From NCBI GenBank assembly GCA_963674685.2, contig CAXXWT010000002.1:1-64000 (forward strand): DNA of 64,000 bases. Reading direction: 5' to 3'. Each line of letters opens with the position of its first letter. The stretch's first letter is position 1. Source of the stretch: G963674685 sp963674685. GTDB taxonomy: Bacteria; Lernaellota; Lernaellaia; JACKCT01. The notes under the pieces were generated by a model. It had not been told where the DNA came from. It saw only the letters and a program-made list of their open reading frames with translations, and ran no database searches. A program made the position numbers and the translations under genes. Shown here piece by piece: positions 9,169-18,045 of this stretch.

Positions 9169-9881
9169 GCGGATTCATCGATCTGCATACGCACCTGCTG
9201 CCCGGCCTGGATGACGGGGTTGAAAACCTCGATAAGGCCGTTGAATGCCTGGCCTGCGCGCAGGAAGCGGGATTTTCCGATATTGTCATGACGCGGCATC
9301 TGATGTCGGGGGTCTACGAAAGCCCGCGGGAAAGAGCCGATCAGGTCCGGAGGGATCTGGAAAAACTGGCGGAAAAGGCGGGCCTGGCCGTGCGCCTGCA
9401 CAACGGGGCCGAATACTATCTGGACGAAACCTTTTTACCGAAGCTCGAAAAGGAGGTGGAGACGCTGGCGGACGGCCTTTATCTGCTGGTGGAAATGCCC
9501 ATGATGCAGATTCCCCACTTGTTGTCCGACGCGGCCTTTCATATCCGCCTCAAAGGCTACATCCCGATTCTCGCCCACGTGGAAAGATATCGCGAGATTT
9601 CCGAAAAACCCGCTCGGGCGAAGGAAATCGCCGAAATGGGGTTTTTACTCCAGGTCAACCTGGGAAGCCTGGCGGGAATGTACGGACGAACCGTCGCCAA
9701 GGCGGCTCGTTTCATTCTCGAAAAAAACCTTGCATTTTGCCTGGCGGGTGATACGCACGGCCCGCGTTGGCTTGCGCCGGCCTACAGCGACGGTGTAAAA
9801 GTAGTGCGCGGACTTTACGGTGAAAAAGCTTTAGCGACGCTTTTGGCGGACAATCCCAAAAAAGTTCTTGGCGGTCGGTAA
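9165..9881 (+). CDS. CpsB/YwqE-type PHP-domain tyrosine phosphatase
   Basis: The start at 9165 overlaps the preceding stop by 4 bases; a longer frame from 9081 is not needed. The 238-residue protein begins with IDLHTHLLPGLDDG, the first metal-binding motif of PHP phosphatases. It keeps RHL in place of the usual TPH, then NGAEYYLDE, LAHVERY and a late GDTHG metal-ligand motif. Family members dephosphorylate the bacterial tyrosine kinases that control capsule or exopolysaccharide export. No partner BY-kinase is visible here, and coupling to the antiporter-like genes is unusual. The MTRHL variant of the second motif could affect metal binding. Confidence 0.8.
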   Translation: MSGFIDLHTHLLPGLDDGVENLDKAVECLACAQEAGFSDIVMTRHLMSGVYESPRERADQVRRDLEKLAEKAGLAVRLHNGAEYYLDETFLPKLEKEVETLADGLYLLVEMPMMQIPHLLSDAAFHIRLKGYIPILAHVERYREISEKPARAKEIAEMGFLLQVNLGSLAGMYGRTVAKAARFILEKNLAFCLAGDTHGPRWLAPAYSDGVKVVRGLYGEKALATLLADNPKKVLGGR

Positions 9882-9973
9882 GCCCGTGAGCTACTTGAAA
9901 TTCTGCAATTGAAATCAAGCTCGCGGGGGCTATTGAAAGGCCGCTGCAAAGGAAAAAGGACGAGGACAACGAC

Positions 9974-11428
9974 ATGAAAAATTTTGCGGTGATCGTTATG
10001 GCCGCCGGCCAGGGAACGAGAATGAAAAGCAACAAAGTCAAGGTGCTGCATTCCATTTGCGGCTGGCCTCTTATTTGTCACGTGATCGCCAGAACGACGC
10101 CGCTATCCCCCGAGAAGTTCGTGATTGTCGTCGGCCGCCAGTCCGAGGAAGTTAAAGAAACGGTCCTGGACTGCCTGGAGCAAAGCCAGGTCGATTTTGC
10201 CGTGCAAAAAGAGCAACTCGGAACCGGGCACGCGGTGATGTCCGCCAAGGCCGGGCTGGCCGGTTTCGACGGCGACGTGATGATTCTATCCGGCGACGTT
10301 CCTTTATTATCCACGCAGAGCATGAAGGATTTCATGACCACGCATCGCCGGGGCAAACGGGATTTGACGCTGATGACATTTTCCCCCGACGATCCCGCGG
10401 GCTACGGGCGGATTCTGACCGGCGACAAAGGAGAGCTTACGGGAATCGTCGAGGAAAGGGACGCTTCGACTGAACAAAGACAAATCGGCGAAGTCAATGC
10501 GGGCATTTACCTTGTGAAATCCAAGCTGCTTTTCAAGCTTCTTGCCAAGGTCGGCAAAAGCAACGATCAGGGTGAGTACTACCTGACCGACATCATCGAA
10601 TTGGCGGTCAAAGCCGGAAAAAAATGCGGCGTGTTCGAGCTTCCCAATCCCTCCGAGGCGATGGGCGTCAACACGCGGGCCGATCTTGCGCTGGCCGACG
10701 AAATTCTGCGCATGAGCATCCTCGACGTTTTCATGGACGGCGGCGTCACCGTGATGGATCCGCATTCCACGTACGTGGATATCGACGTGACCATCGGCAA
10801 GGATACGGTGCTGTATCCGAACGTGGCGATCCGGGAAGGCTCGCGCATCGGCGCCGAATGCGTCATCCAGTCCGGCTCCCAGGTCACGCGGTCCATCATC
10901 GACGACGGGGCAAAACTCAAGGCCTACAGCGTCATCGAGGACAGCAAAGTCGCAAAAAAGGCAATTGTCGGTCCCTTCGCCAGGCTGCGTTCCCGTTCTC
11001 AGGTGGAAGACGAGGCGTCGGTAGAGCCCTTCGTCGAGCTTTATGAAGCCAAAATCGGCAAAAGAGCCAGAGTCCGGCGTCTTTGTTATCTGGGCGATAC
11101 GGACGTCGGGCCGGAGACCATCGTGGGCGCCGGCGTGATCACATGCAATTTCGACGGCACGCAGATTCATCGCTCCAGAGTCGGAGGCCGCGTTTACGTC
11201 GGCAGCGACTCCCAGTTGATCGCTCCCGTGAACATCGGCGACCGGTCCCACGTGGCGACCGGTTCGACGGTGACGACGGACATACCCGACGACAGCCTTT
11301 TCGTGTCGCGGGGCAATACCGTTTTGAATGAAGGGTGGATGAAAAAACGCCGCCGGGAAATTGCGATGAAAAATCCCAAGCCCAAGGCGAGAAAACGAAA
11401 AACCGCGGCGACCAAAAAGAAAAGATAA
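9974..11428 (+). CDS. glmU: GlmU-like bifunctional UDP-GlcNAc pyrophosphorylase, acetyltransferase site degenerate
   Basis: The N-terminal half (about residues 1-230) has the complete uridylyltransferase signature: AAGQGTRMKS, GTGHAV, LSGDVPLL, GEYYLTDI and VNTRADLA. The C-terminal left-handed beta-helix (about 250-450) aligns gap-free with E. coli GlmU. However, the catalytic His363 is Arg369, Lys351 is Glu357, Tyr387 is Phe393 and Lys392 is Arg398; Arg333 and Tyr366 are kept. So the enzyme should make UDP-GlcNAc from GlcNAc-1-P, but acetylation of GlcN-1-P is doubtful. A Lys/Arg-rich tail of about 30 residues extends the C-terminus. It stands 93 bases after the PHP gene. Confidence 0.85.
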   Translation: MKNFAVIVMAAGQGTRMKSNKVKVLHSICGWPLICHVIARTTPLSPEKFVIVVGRQSEEVKETVLDCLEQSQVDFAVQKEQLGTGHAVMSAKAGLAGFDGDVMILSGDVPLLSTQSMKDFMTTHRRGKRDLTLMTFSPDDPAGYGRILTGDKGELTGIVEERDASTEQRQIGEVNAGIYLVKSKLLFKLLAKVGKSNDQGEYYLTDIIELAVKAGKKCGVFELPNPSEAMGVNTRADLALADEILRMSILDVFMDGGVTVMDPHSTYVDIDVTIGKDTVLYPNVAIREGSRIGAECVIQSGSQVTRSIIDDGAKLKAYSVIEDSKVAKKAIVGPFARLRSRSQVEDEASVEPFVELYEAKIGKRARVRRLCYLGDTDVGPETIVGAGVITCNFDGTQIHRSRVGGRVYVGSDSQLIAPVNIGDRSHVATGSTVTTDIPDDSLFVSRGNTVLNEGWMKKRRREIAMKNPKPKARKRKTAATKKKR

Positions 11429-11483
11429 AAAACCACCGGGTTTGAGAAGCTAAACTTTCATCAATTCATTCGGAGTTTCGCGC

Positions 11484-12413
11484 ATGGCCGACAATTACGA
11501 CGAAACAAAACATTTTTTGAGCATCGCCGACTGGCGGCTTCCGGAGCTTGAAAAGCTATTGGAGTTGGGCGCAAAACTTAAAAACGAACAAAAGGCCGGC
11601 AAAGCGCACCGCCTGTTGGAGGGCAAAAGCCTGGCGATGATTTTTGAAAAAGCCAGCACGCGCACCAGAATGAGTTTCGAGGTGGGGATCTTCCAACTCG
11701 GCGGCCAGCCCCTTTTCATATCCTCGCAGCATTCCCAGATGGGGCGCGGCGAGCCGATCAAGGACACGGCCCGCGTGATGTCGCGCTACGTTCACGGGAT
11801 CATGATTCGCACTTTCGCGCAAAGCGTCGTGGAAGAGTTCGCGCAGTTCGGCGATGTTCCGGTCATCAACGGCCTGACCGATCTGCTTCACCCGTGCCAG
11901 ATCATGGCGGATATCATGACCGTCATCGAGCACAAAGGCGATATCAAGGACCGCACAATCGCCTGGATCGGCGACGGCAACAATATGGCCAACTCCTGGC
12001 TCAACGCCGCGGCGAAATTCGGATTCTCGCTCAGGCTGGCCTGCCCGGAAGGTTATGATCCGAATCCCGAAATCCTGGCGGCGGCAAAGCAGGCCAATCC
12101 CGACGGAATTCTTGTCACGCGCGATCCGAAAGAAGCCGCAAGCGGCGCCGACGTGGTGACCACGGACGTTTTCGCCAGCATGGGCCAGGAAGACGAAGCT
12201 GAAAAACGCCTTCAGGCTTTTCAAGGATTCCAGGTCGATTCGGTTTTGATGAAAACCGCTGCTCCCGGAGCCGTTTTCCTTCACTGCCTGCCCGCGCATC
12301 GCGGCGAGGAAGTCAGCGAAGAGGTTTTCGAATCGGCGGCCAGCGTTGTCTGGGACGAAGCGGAAAACCGACTGCACGTGCAAAAAGCGATCATGGCGAC
12401 GCTGATGCAATAG
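11484..12413 (+). CDS. argF: Ornithine carbamoyltransferase
   Basis: This 309-residue cytosolic enzyme transfers carbamoyl from carbamoyl phosphate to ornithine to give citrulline in arginine synthesis. It shows the carbamoyl-phosphate loop STRTR (residues 58-62), the ligand motif HPCQIMAD, the ornithine-side region WIGDGNNMANSW and the catalytic HCLPAHRGEEV near the C-terminus. Length and motifs are complete. The ATG at 11484 lies 55 bases after glmU. No other arg gene is adjacent, so regulation as an arginine operon is not supported. Confidence 0.95.
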   Translation: MADNYDETKHFLSIADWRLPELEKLLELGAKLKNEQKAGKAHRLLEGKSLAMIFEKASTRTRMSFEVGIFQLGGQPLFISSQHSQMGRGEPIKDTARVMSRYVHGIMIRTFAQSVVEEFAQFGDVPVINGLTDLLHPCQIMADIMTVIEHKGDIKDRTIAWIGDGNNMANSWLNAAAKFGFSLRLACPEGYDPNPEILAAAKQANPDGILVTRDPKEAASGADVVTTDVFASMGQEDEAEKRLQAFQGFQVDSVLMKTAAPGAVFLHCLPAHRGEEVSEEVFESAASVVWDEAENRLHVQKAIMATLMQ

Positions 12414-12518
12414 CTGTACACTTCACGAGAAAATCACATTTTGGCGAATGAATGTGGCGCGATATCCGCCGCGCGGTTATATTGTGCGACGCTGCTAGTA
12501 TGACTTTCGGGGTAAAGC

Positions 12519-14756
12519 ATGAAAAAAAATCTATCAATATTCATCGCGATGATTGGGTCGCTTTTCGTTTTTACGCTGCCGGCTTTCGCGCAGACTCCGA
12601 TCACGGCGGACGACCACGTGGAGCCGCGGCTGATCGTCGATATGGATGCCGCAACGCCCGAAGGCCGCCTGCGCATCGGCGTGTGCTTAACCATCGACAA
12701 GGGATGGCATATCTACTGGACCAATCCCGGAGACGCGGGAATCCCGACGCAGGCCGATTTCACCGGGCCGGAAGGTTTCAAGTTTTCCAAAACGAAATAT
12801 CCCGCCCCGTTTTATTTCGGCGCGGGCACGCCGCTGGCCGGTTACGGATACGAAGATAAGACGATGCTCTACGCCGACGTGGAAATTCCCGAGAAGCTGG
12901 AAGGCGGGCAGGTCGAACTGACGGCGAAAGTGCGTTGGCTGGCGTGCAAAAACAAGTGTATTCCGGGCCAGGCCGTTTTGACGGCGAAGCTGCCCGTGTC
13001 CGAAATGTGCGGTGAAGGCGAGGATTACGGGCTCTTTGAAACATGCGCTTCGAATGTGCCGGTTGCGGTTGCGGACATTCCCGGACTTTTAGTGACGGGC
13101 CTTTTGGATGTATCCGCCGTCGCGCCGGATTCACCCTTCGAGGCCATGTTCGTCGTCAAAGCTCCCGCCGGGAAAAAGCTGGCTCCCTTTGCCGACGCAC
13201 GCGTTCCGGCCTTTATTCCCATGGCCCACGAAAATTACGAAATCGAAAGCATGAATATCCCCAAAGCCGGCTCGACGGCGCAGGAGGAGCTTGTCGTTCG
13301 CGTCAAAGGAAAAAGTTATCCCGACGATGCGCCGTCTGAAAAAATCGGAGGCGTTTTCCAGCTTCGCATGATCGGCGAAGGCAAAGCGGAAACGATTCGC
13401 TTTGAATATGACATGGATCTGCCCCGCGCCAAGGCCGGATCGCCGGTCACGAAAACGGCTTTGCCGGTCGCGTCGACCGTGGATGATTCCGGCGCGGCGG
13501 CAGGGACTCCCGAAAGCCCCGGGCTCGCGTGGATGATTTTTCTGGGATTCGTCGGCGGCGTGATATTGAACATCATGCCCTGCGTGCTGCCGGTGGTTTC
13601 CATCAAGGTCATGTCGCTGATCAAGCAGGCGGACATGGATAAAAAGACCATACGGTCTTACGGCCTGGCGTATACGGCGGGCATCCTGGTGAGTTTTCTC
13701 GTCCTGGCCGCCGTGGTGGCGCTTTTAAAAAGCGGCGGCGAAGCCGTCGGATGGGGATTCCAATTCCAGTCGCCGGTTTTCGTTTCCGTCCTGGCCGCCG
13801 TCGTTTTCATTTTCGGCCTTTCCATGCTCGGAGTCTTTGAGATCACGGCTCCGGCAAGCCGGACGCTGGCCGGCGCGGGAGGCGGTTCGGGCCTGGGCTC
13901 CTCTTTCGCCAACGGAGTTTTCGCCACGGTCCTGGCCACGCCGTGCACGGCGCCTTTTCTGGGCGCGGCGCTGGGTTTTGCCTTCACGCAGCCCATTATC
14001 GTCACATTCGCCATATTCATCTTCGTGGGCCTCGGTCTGGCATTCCCATTTCTCGTCCTCGCTTTCGTTCCCGCCTGGACCCGGTTTATGCCCAAACCCG
14101 GCGACTGGATGGTGACCTTCAAAGCCCTCATGGGATTTTTGCTTCTGGCCACCGTCGTGTGGCTCCTGGATGTGCTCGGCAAACAGGCCGGCGCTCCCGG
14201 CCTGACCCGCATGTTGATTTACCTGACCCTTTGCGGCCTGGCGGCCTGGCTTTACGGGCGGTTCGCAAACATCATGCGGATTTCGCGTACGCGCATGATC
14301 GCCTCGGCGACGGCGCTTGTGCTGGTTGTCGGAGGCGGCCTTTTTCTGCTGCGCTTCGATGCGGCGGCGACGGGCGAAATAACGCACACGGAAGGCGGCA
14401 TCCCCTGGGAAAAATTTTCCGAAGATCGCGTGGCTCAGTTCAATGCCAAGGGCCGGACGGTTTTCATCGATTTCACCGCCGCCTGGTGCTGGACGTGCAA
14501 GGTCAATGAAAAAGCCGTGGTCGAGACCGACGAAGTCAAAAGCGCCATCGAAAAGAATAACATCGCCCCGCTCAAAGGCGACTGGACCAACCGGGACAAG
14601 GCCATTACGGATTATCTCAAAAAAAGAGGCAAAGCCGGCGTGCCGCTTTACGTCATTGTCGCGCCGGGAAAGGCGAATGATCCCGTAGTCATGCCGGAAG
14701 TCATCACGAAGGAAATGCTCATCAAAGCCCTGGAAAAAGCCGCCTCTTCATCTTAA
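12519..14756 (+). CDS. DsbD/ScsB-type protein-disulfide reductase
   Basis: The 745-residue protein has a signal peptide (about 1-25). A periplasmic alpha-like domain (30-300) carries Cys143-x3-Cys147 in CKNKCIPG, typical of the ScsB/DsbD relatives. An eight-helix electron-carrier domain has Cys355 (MPCVLP) and Cys476 (TPCTAPF). The C-terminal periplasmic thioredoxin domain has a CWTC active site (Cys657, Cys660). It moves electrons from cytosolic thioredoxin to periplasmic thiols, for example in cytochrome c maturation or repair of misoxidised lipoproteins. All six expected cysteines are present. Cys-rich secreted lipoproteins at 19.6 and 20.1 kb could be clients, but this is inference. Confidence 0.9.
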   Translation: MKKNLSIFIAMIGSLFVFTLPAFAQTPITADDHVEPRLIVDMDAATPEGRLRIGVCLTIDKGWHIYWTNPGDAGIPTQADFTGPEGFKFSKTKYPAPFYFGAGTPLAGYGYEDKTMLYADVEIPEKLEGGQVELTAKVRWLACKNKCIPGQAVLTAKLPVSEMCGEGEDYGLFETCASNVPVAVADIPGLLVTGLLDVSAVAPDSPFEAMFVVKAPAGKKLAPFADARVPAFIPMAHENYEIESMNIPKAGSTAQEELVVRVKGKSYPDDAPSEKIGGVFQLRMIGEGKAETIRFEYDMDLPRAKAGSPVTKTALPVASTVDDSGAAAGTPESPGLAWMIFLGFVGGVILNIMPCVLPVVSIKVMSLIKQADMDKKTIRSYGLAYTAGILVSFLVLAAVVALLKSGGEAVGWGFQFQSPVFVSVLAAVVFIFGLSMLGVFEITAPASRTLAGAGGGSGLGSSFANGVFATVLATPCTAPFLGAALGFAFTQPIIVTFAIFIFVGLGLAFPFLVLAFVPAWTRFMPKPGDWMVTFKALMGFLLLATVVWLLDVLGKQAGAPGLTRMLIYLTLCGLAAWLYGRFANIMRISRTRMIASATALVLVVGGGLFLLRFDAAATGEITHTEGGIPWEKFSEDRVAQFNAKGRTVFIDFTAAWCWTCKVNEKAVVETDEVKSAIEKNNIAPLKGDWTNRDKAITDYLKKRGKAGVPLYVIVAPGKANDPVVMPEVITKEMLIKALEKAASSS

Positions 14757-15351
14757 GCCGGGCCGAATAAAATCTCCCCGGGCCTGCGTCATAAAACGGG
14801 GTTTTGGTTCGTCTGTCGGTTTTGGGCCGGTTTGCGAATTCACTTTCATTCCGAGCAAGCGACGACTTTGTCATTCCGACCGGAGCTTTAGCGTAGTGGA
14901 GGAATCCCTTCAATGAGGCGCTGCCGCCTTGCCATGATGTACACAGTAAAATGATAAACACGCATCGTTTAAGGGATTCCTCGACTCGTCCTGACGGACT
15001 CGCTCGGAATGACAGATTTGTCATTCACTTAAACCGTCTCGTCACTCAGGCCGTCCCGTCACGCGACATCGAATTGAGAAGATTTTCCTTTGAAAAGCAG
15101 ATTTGTAGACTGCGTACTACAATTTTCTCCCCATTTTCTTCGGGGATCCGTAAAAACCCGGTTTCATGACGTAGGCGCACTCTCCCCCTTTCCATTGCAC
15201 GCAAGCTCATGCTATTAATATGAGCGGAAGTATCACAGACTGAAAAAATTGAAGTATTGAATAAGGCGGACGCGCGGTTATAACCATGGTTTTTACTATC
15301 GTGTCGGCTGTCGGTTATCACAGGATCAAAAACGAATAGGAGATTGGCGGT
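14757..15351. other. Intergenic region with an inverted-repeat element
   Basis: This 595-base gap contains the inverted repeat described at 14870-15013, plus a partial extra copy of its end at about 14845-14865. The rest is a possible leader of the membrane gene at 15352. No reading frame was convincing. Confidence 0.6.
14870..15013. repeat. Imperfect inverted-repeat element
   Basis: The outer arms GTCATTCCGA and CGGAATGAC, and the inner arms GGAATCCCTT (14901-14910) and AAGGGATTCC (14971-14980), face each other around a 60-base centre. A third relic of the arm, with GTCATTCC and GTAGCTTTAGCG, lies at 51048-51071. Such palindromic units are typical of dispersed non-coding repeats in bacterial genomes. 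Confidence 0.75.
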
Positions 15352-15939
15352 ATGGGTAAAATCGATTTCGGCGACGCGTTTTCCAAAGGGTGGCAGGCAT
15401 TTACGGCGAACATCGGCGTTTTGATCATCGGAACGCTTTTGATGGCGATTATCTCGATGACGGTCATTTTAGCGCCGATCATGCTGGCGGGATTTTATAA
15501 CATGTGCTTGAAGGCCGTACGCGGGCAGAAAGTCGAAGTCGGCGACGTTTTCTTCGGATTTTCGCACTTCGGAAGATTCTTCGTGGGCTTTTTGCTGATG
15601 ATCGCCGTCGGCTTTCTGGGAGTTTTGGCGTGCTTTATCGGCGCGTTCGTTTCCAATGCCGTATTGATGTTTTTGTTCATACGGATGATCGATACGGGAA
15701 AAGGCAGCGGCGAGGCCCTGGGCGAATGCTGGCAATATTTCAAAGGCGACTGGCTGCTGGCCATTGTTTTCGCCTTCGTGACCGGATTCATCGCGCAGGT
15801 CGGCGCCTACGCTTTGGGCATCGGCGTTTTGCTGACCATGCCGTTTGCCTATTGCACCGTCGCGGCGGCCTATTACGGCGTATTCGGCGACGGCGCGGCG
15901 CCCGCCGTGGCGCAGCCGGCTGCTCCCATCGAGCCTTAG
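15352..15939 (+). CDS. Integral membrane protein, tandem paralogue 1
   Basis: The 195-residue protein has six hydrophobic segments. It begins with a short cytosolic KIDFGDAFSKGWQAF motif that the next gene shares (RIDFGRAFSLGWIAF). The layout of paired helices around a conserved G-x-F-x-x-F-G-R loop resembles small DUF975 or glycerophosphodiester-phosphodiesterase membrane domains, but no catalytic residues are present. AGGAGATT before the ATG supports the start. Only 9 bases separate it from its paralogue, so they are co-transcribed. Function unknown. Confidence 0.75.
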   Translation: MGKIDFGDAFSKGWQAFTANIGVLIIGTLLMAIISMTVILAPIMLAGFYNMCLKAVRGQKVEVGDVFFGFSHFGRFFVGFLLMIAVGFLGVLACFIGAFVSNAVLMFLFIRMIDTGKGSGEALGECWQYFKGDWLLAIVFAFVTGFIAQVGAYALGIGVLLTMPFAYCTVAAAYYGVFGDGAAPAVAQPAAPIEP

Positions 15940-15948
15940 AACCGAATA

Positions 15949-16587
15949 GTGTCGGACGGCATCCAGGTTGCTCCCGTGGGGCGAATCGATTTCGGCCGGG
16001 CTTTCAGCCTCGGCTGGATCGCCTTTTCGGATAACGTCGGCGTTTTTATCGGCGCCACGTGCCTGACCTTCGTTATCTCCATGACCGTGGTATTAGGGCC
16101 GGCGATCTACGCCGGCTACTATTACATGGCGCTCAAAGCGTTGCGGGGCGGGCGGCCTGTAATCAACGACCTGTTCATCGGATTCGGCAGATTCGGCTCG
16201 TATTTTCTCGGCGGCCTTTTGATGTTCATCCTGGGATTTGCCGGGATGCTGGCCTGCTGCGTGGGCATGTTCGTCACAAACGCCCTGACCTTCTTTTTGC
16301 TGGTCGTCATGGTTGATCAGGGTAAAGGCGTCGGAGAAGCGTTCGACGATTGCCGGCGGCACTTCAAGGCGGACTGGCTGATACTCGTTGTTTTTTCCTT
16401 CGTGTTGAATCTGGTCGCTTCGGCCGGCGTTTACATGGTTTATATCGGCCTGCTTCTTTCGATGCCCCTGGCGGCTTGCGTCAAGGCGGCGGCATATATG
16501 GAGATTTTCAGGCGAGGCGGCGCCCCCATGATGGCGATACCGTTGCCTGTCGCCGAGGCCGTGAATTCAAAAGAGACTTCCGTCTGA
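15949..16587 (+). CDS. Integral membrane protein, tandem paralogue 2
   Basis: The 212-residue product probably starts at the GTG at 15949. It aligns along its whole length with the preceding protein: the shared N-terminal IDFG-AF-GW motif, the FIGFGRFGSYF loop, and AFDDCRRHFKADW matching ALGECWQYFKGDW. The tandem arrangement indicates local duplication and perhaps a heterodimer. It converges on queE with only 7 bases between the stops. Function unknown. Confidence 0.75.
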   Translation: MSDGIQVAPVGRIDFGRAFSLGWIAFSDNVGVFIGATCLTFVISMTVVLGPAIYAGYYYMALKALRGGRPVINDLFIGFGRFGSYFLGGLLMFILGFAGMLACCVGMFVTNALTFFLLVVMVDQGKGVGEAFDDCRRHFKADWLILVVFSFVLNLVASAGVYMVYIGLLLSMPLAACVKAAAYMEIFRRGGAPMMAIPLPVAEAVNSKETSV

Positions 16588-16594
16588 TCGCGCC

Positions 16595-17236
16595 TTAAAC
16601 GCCCCGGTCTCGATCCGGCCATATGAACTTGTGCAGTTGCAGTTGCAATTTGGCGGGCAGGCGGTCGGCGACGATCCAGTCGGCAAGTTGCCGGGCATCG
16701 AGGGCGCCGGACGCCGGGGAAAGCAGCACCGGGCAGCGGCCGAAAACTTCGTATTTGGCGATGATCTCTTTGGCGTAATCGTAATCCCGCCGATCGGCGC
16801 AAACGAACTTCACTTCATCCTTATCCGTAAGATGCTCGATGTTTTCCCAATGCATTTTTTCAGCCTGCCGCGAGGACGGGCATTTCACGTCCATGATGAT
16901 GTGCGCTCTTTCATCCACGGCATCCACGGGACGGGCGCCGCTTGTTTCAACTAAAACGACCTGCCCAAGATCGCACAGCCGGGAAATGAGATCCGGCGCT
17001 TCGGGCTGCGCCAGCGGCTCCCCGCCGGTAATCTCTACGAGCCATGCGCCGTATGCGAGGACTTTTTCGACGATCTCGCCGACGCGCATTTCCTCGCCGT
17101 CGTCGTAGGCATATTGCGTGTCGCACCACGCGCAACGCAGGGGGCAGCCGGTCAGGCGCACGAAAACGCATGGGAATCCCGCAAAAGTGGATTCGCCCTG
17201 GATGCTGATAAATGTTTCGTTTACGCGCAAGCTCAT
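16595..17236 (-). CDS. queE: 7-carboxy-7-deazaguanine synthase
   Basis: This radical SAM enzyme converts 6-carboxytetrahydropterin to 7-carboxy-7-deazaguanine in queuosine and 7-deazaguanine biosynthesis. The 213-residue protein has the cluster motif CPLRCAWC (Cys-x3-Cys-x2-Cys) followed by DTQYAY, and the ITGGEPL substrate/SAM motif. The start at 17236 overlaps the queC stop by 4 bases (ATGA). A longer frame to 17317 runs inside queC and was rejected. QueE and QueC act in consecutive steps, which the coupling fits. QueD and QueF are not in the window. Confidence 0.93.
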   Translation of the reverse strand: MSLRVNETFISIQGESTFAGFPCVFVRLTGCPLRCAWCDTQYAYDDGEEMRVGEIVEKVLAYGAWLVEITGGEPLAQPEAPDLISRLCDLGQVVLVETSGARPVDAVDERAHIIMDVKCPSSRQAEKMHWENIEHLTDKDEVKFVCADRRDYDYAKEIIAKYEVFGRCPVLLSPASGALDARQLADWIVADRLPAKLQLQLHKFIWPDRDRGV

Positions 17237-17922
17237 AGGGCATAATCCAGAGGATCGTCGTATCCCGCTTCCGCGAATCCCCGGCGGCGCAAAATGCACG
17301 AGTCGCAGCGCCCGCACGCTTTGCCGTCCGGCGCCGGATCGTAGCAGGAATGCGTGAGACCGTAGTCCACGCCGAGTTTCATTCCCGTTTCGATGATCTG
17401 CGCTTTGGTCATGTCGATAAGCGGCGTGTGGATGGTCAGTCTCACGCCTTTTTCCGTGGATTGCGCCGTGGCCAGGTTCGCCGTTTTTTCGAACGCGGCG
17501 ATGTATTCCGGGCGGCAGTCCGGGTACCCGGAATAGTCCAGCGCGTTGACTCCGATAAAAATATCCGCCGCGTTTAGAACTTCGGCCCAGGCCAGCGCAT
17601 AGGACAGGAAAATCGTGTTGCGCGCCGGGACGTACGTGACGGGTACGCCATGCCCGATTTCCTCGTCGGAGCGCGCCTTCGGGACCGGCGCATCCGTCGT
17701 CAGCGCCGAGCCGCCGATCCGGTCGAGTCCCAGATCCAGAACCAGATGTTTCTCAGCGCTGAAAGTTTCGGCGACTTTTTGCGCCGCGTTAAGTTCCCGG
17801 CAGTGGCGCTGGCCGTATCGAAAGCTCAGGCAATGACACGTGTAATCCTGACTTTTGGCGATGGCCAGGCACGTTGTCGAATCCAGTCCGCCGGAAAGCA
17901 GAACCACGGCGTTTTTTTTCAT
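17233..17922 (-). CDS. queC: 7-cyano-7-deazaguanine synthase
   Basis: The 229-residue enzyme uses ATP and ammonia to turn 7-carboxy-7-deazaguanine into preQ0. It shows the PP-loop SGGLDS near residue 10, FRYGQRH, YVPARNTIFLS and a C-terminal zinc site (CYDP, CGRCDSC). The start at 17922 is preferred: the GGGAGCGAG sequence lies just upstream, and the frame continues far upstream across the divergent GH51 gene without meaning. It is first of a two-gene unit with queE and is transcribed divergently from the gene at 18046. Confidence 0.94.
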   Translation of the reverse strand: MKKNAVVLLSGGLDSTTCLAIAKSQDYTCHCLSFRYGQRHCRELNAAQKVAETFSAEKHLVLDLGLDRIGGSALTTDAPVPKARSDEEIGHGVPVTYVPARNTIFLSYALAWAEVLNAADIFIGVNALDYSGYPDCRPEYIAAFEKTANLATAQSTEKGVRLTIHTPLIDMTKAQIIETGMKLGVDYGLTHSCYDPAPDGKACGRCDSCILRRRGFAEAGYDDPLDYAL

Positions 17923-18045
17923 TTTCTCGCTCCCAGACATGCCGTGAACTTTACACGGACAGGCGAACTTGTCCATAAAAGAGCAAAGGGGTAGAACCCT
18001 TCCAATTTCCTGCCTTAAGGAAAAATAAACGGAGACCGCATCAAG

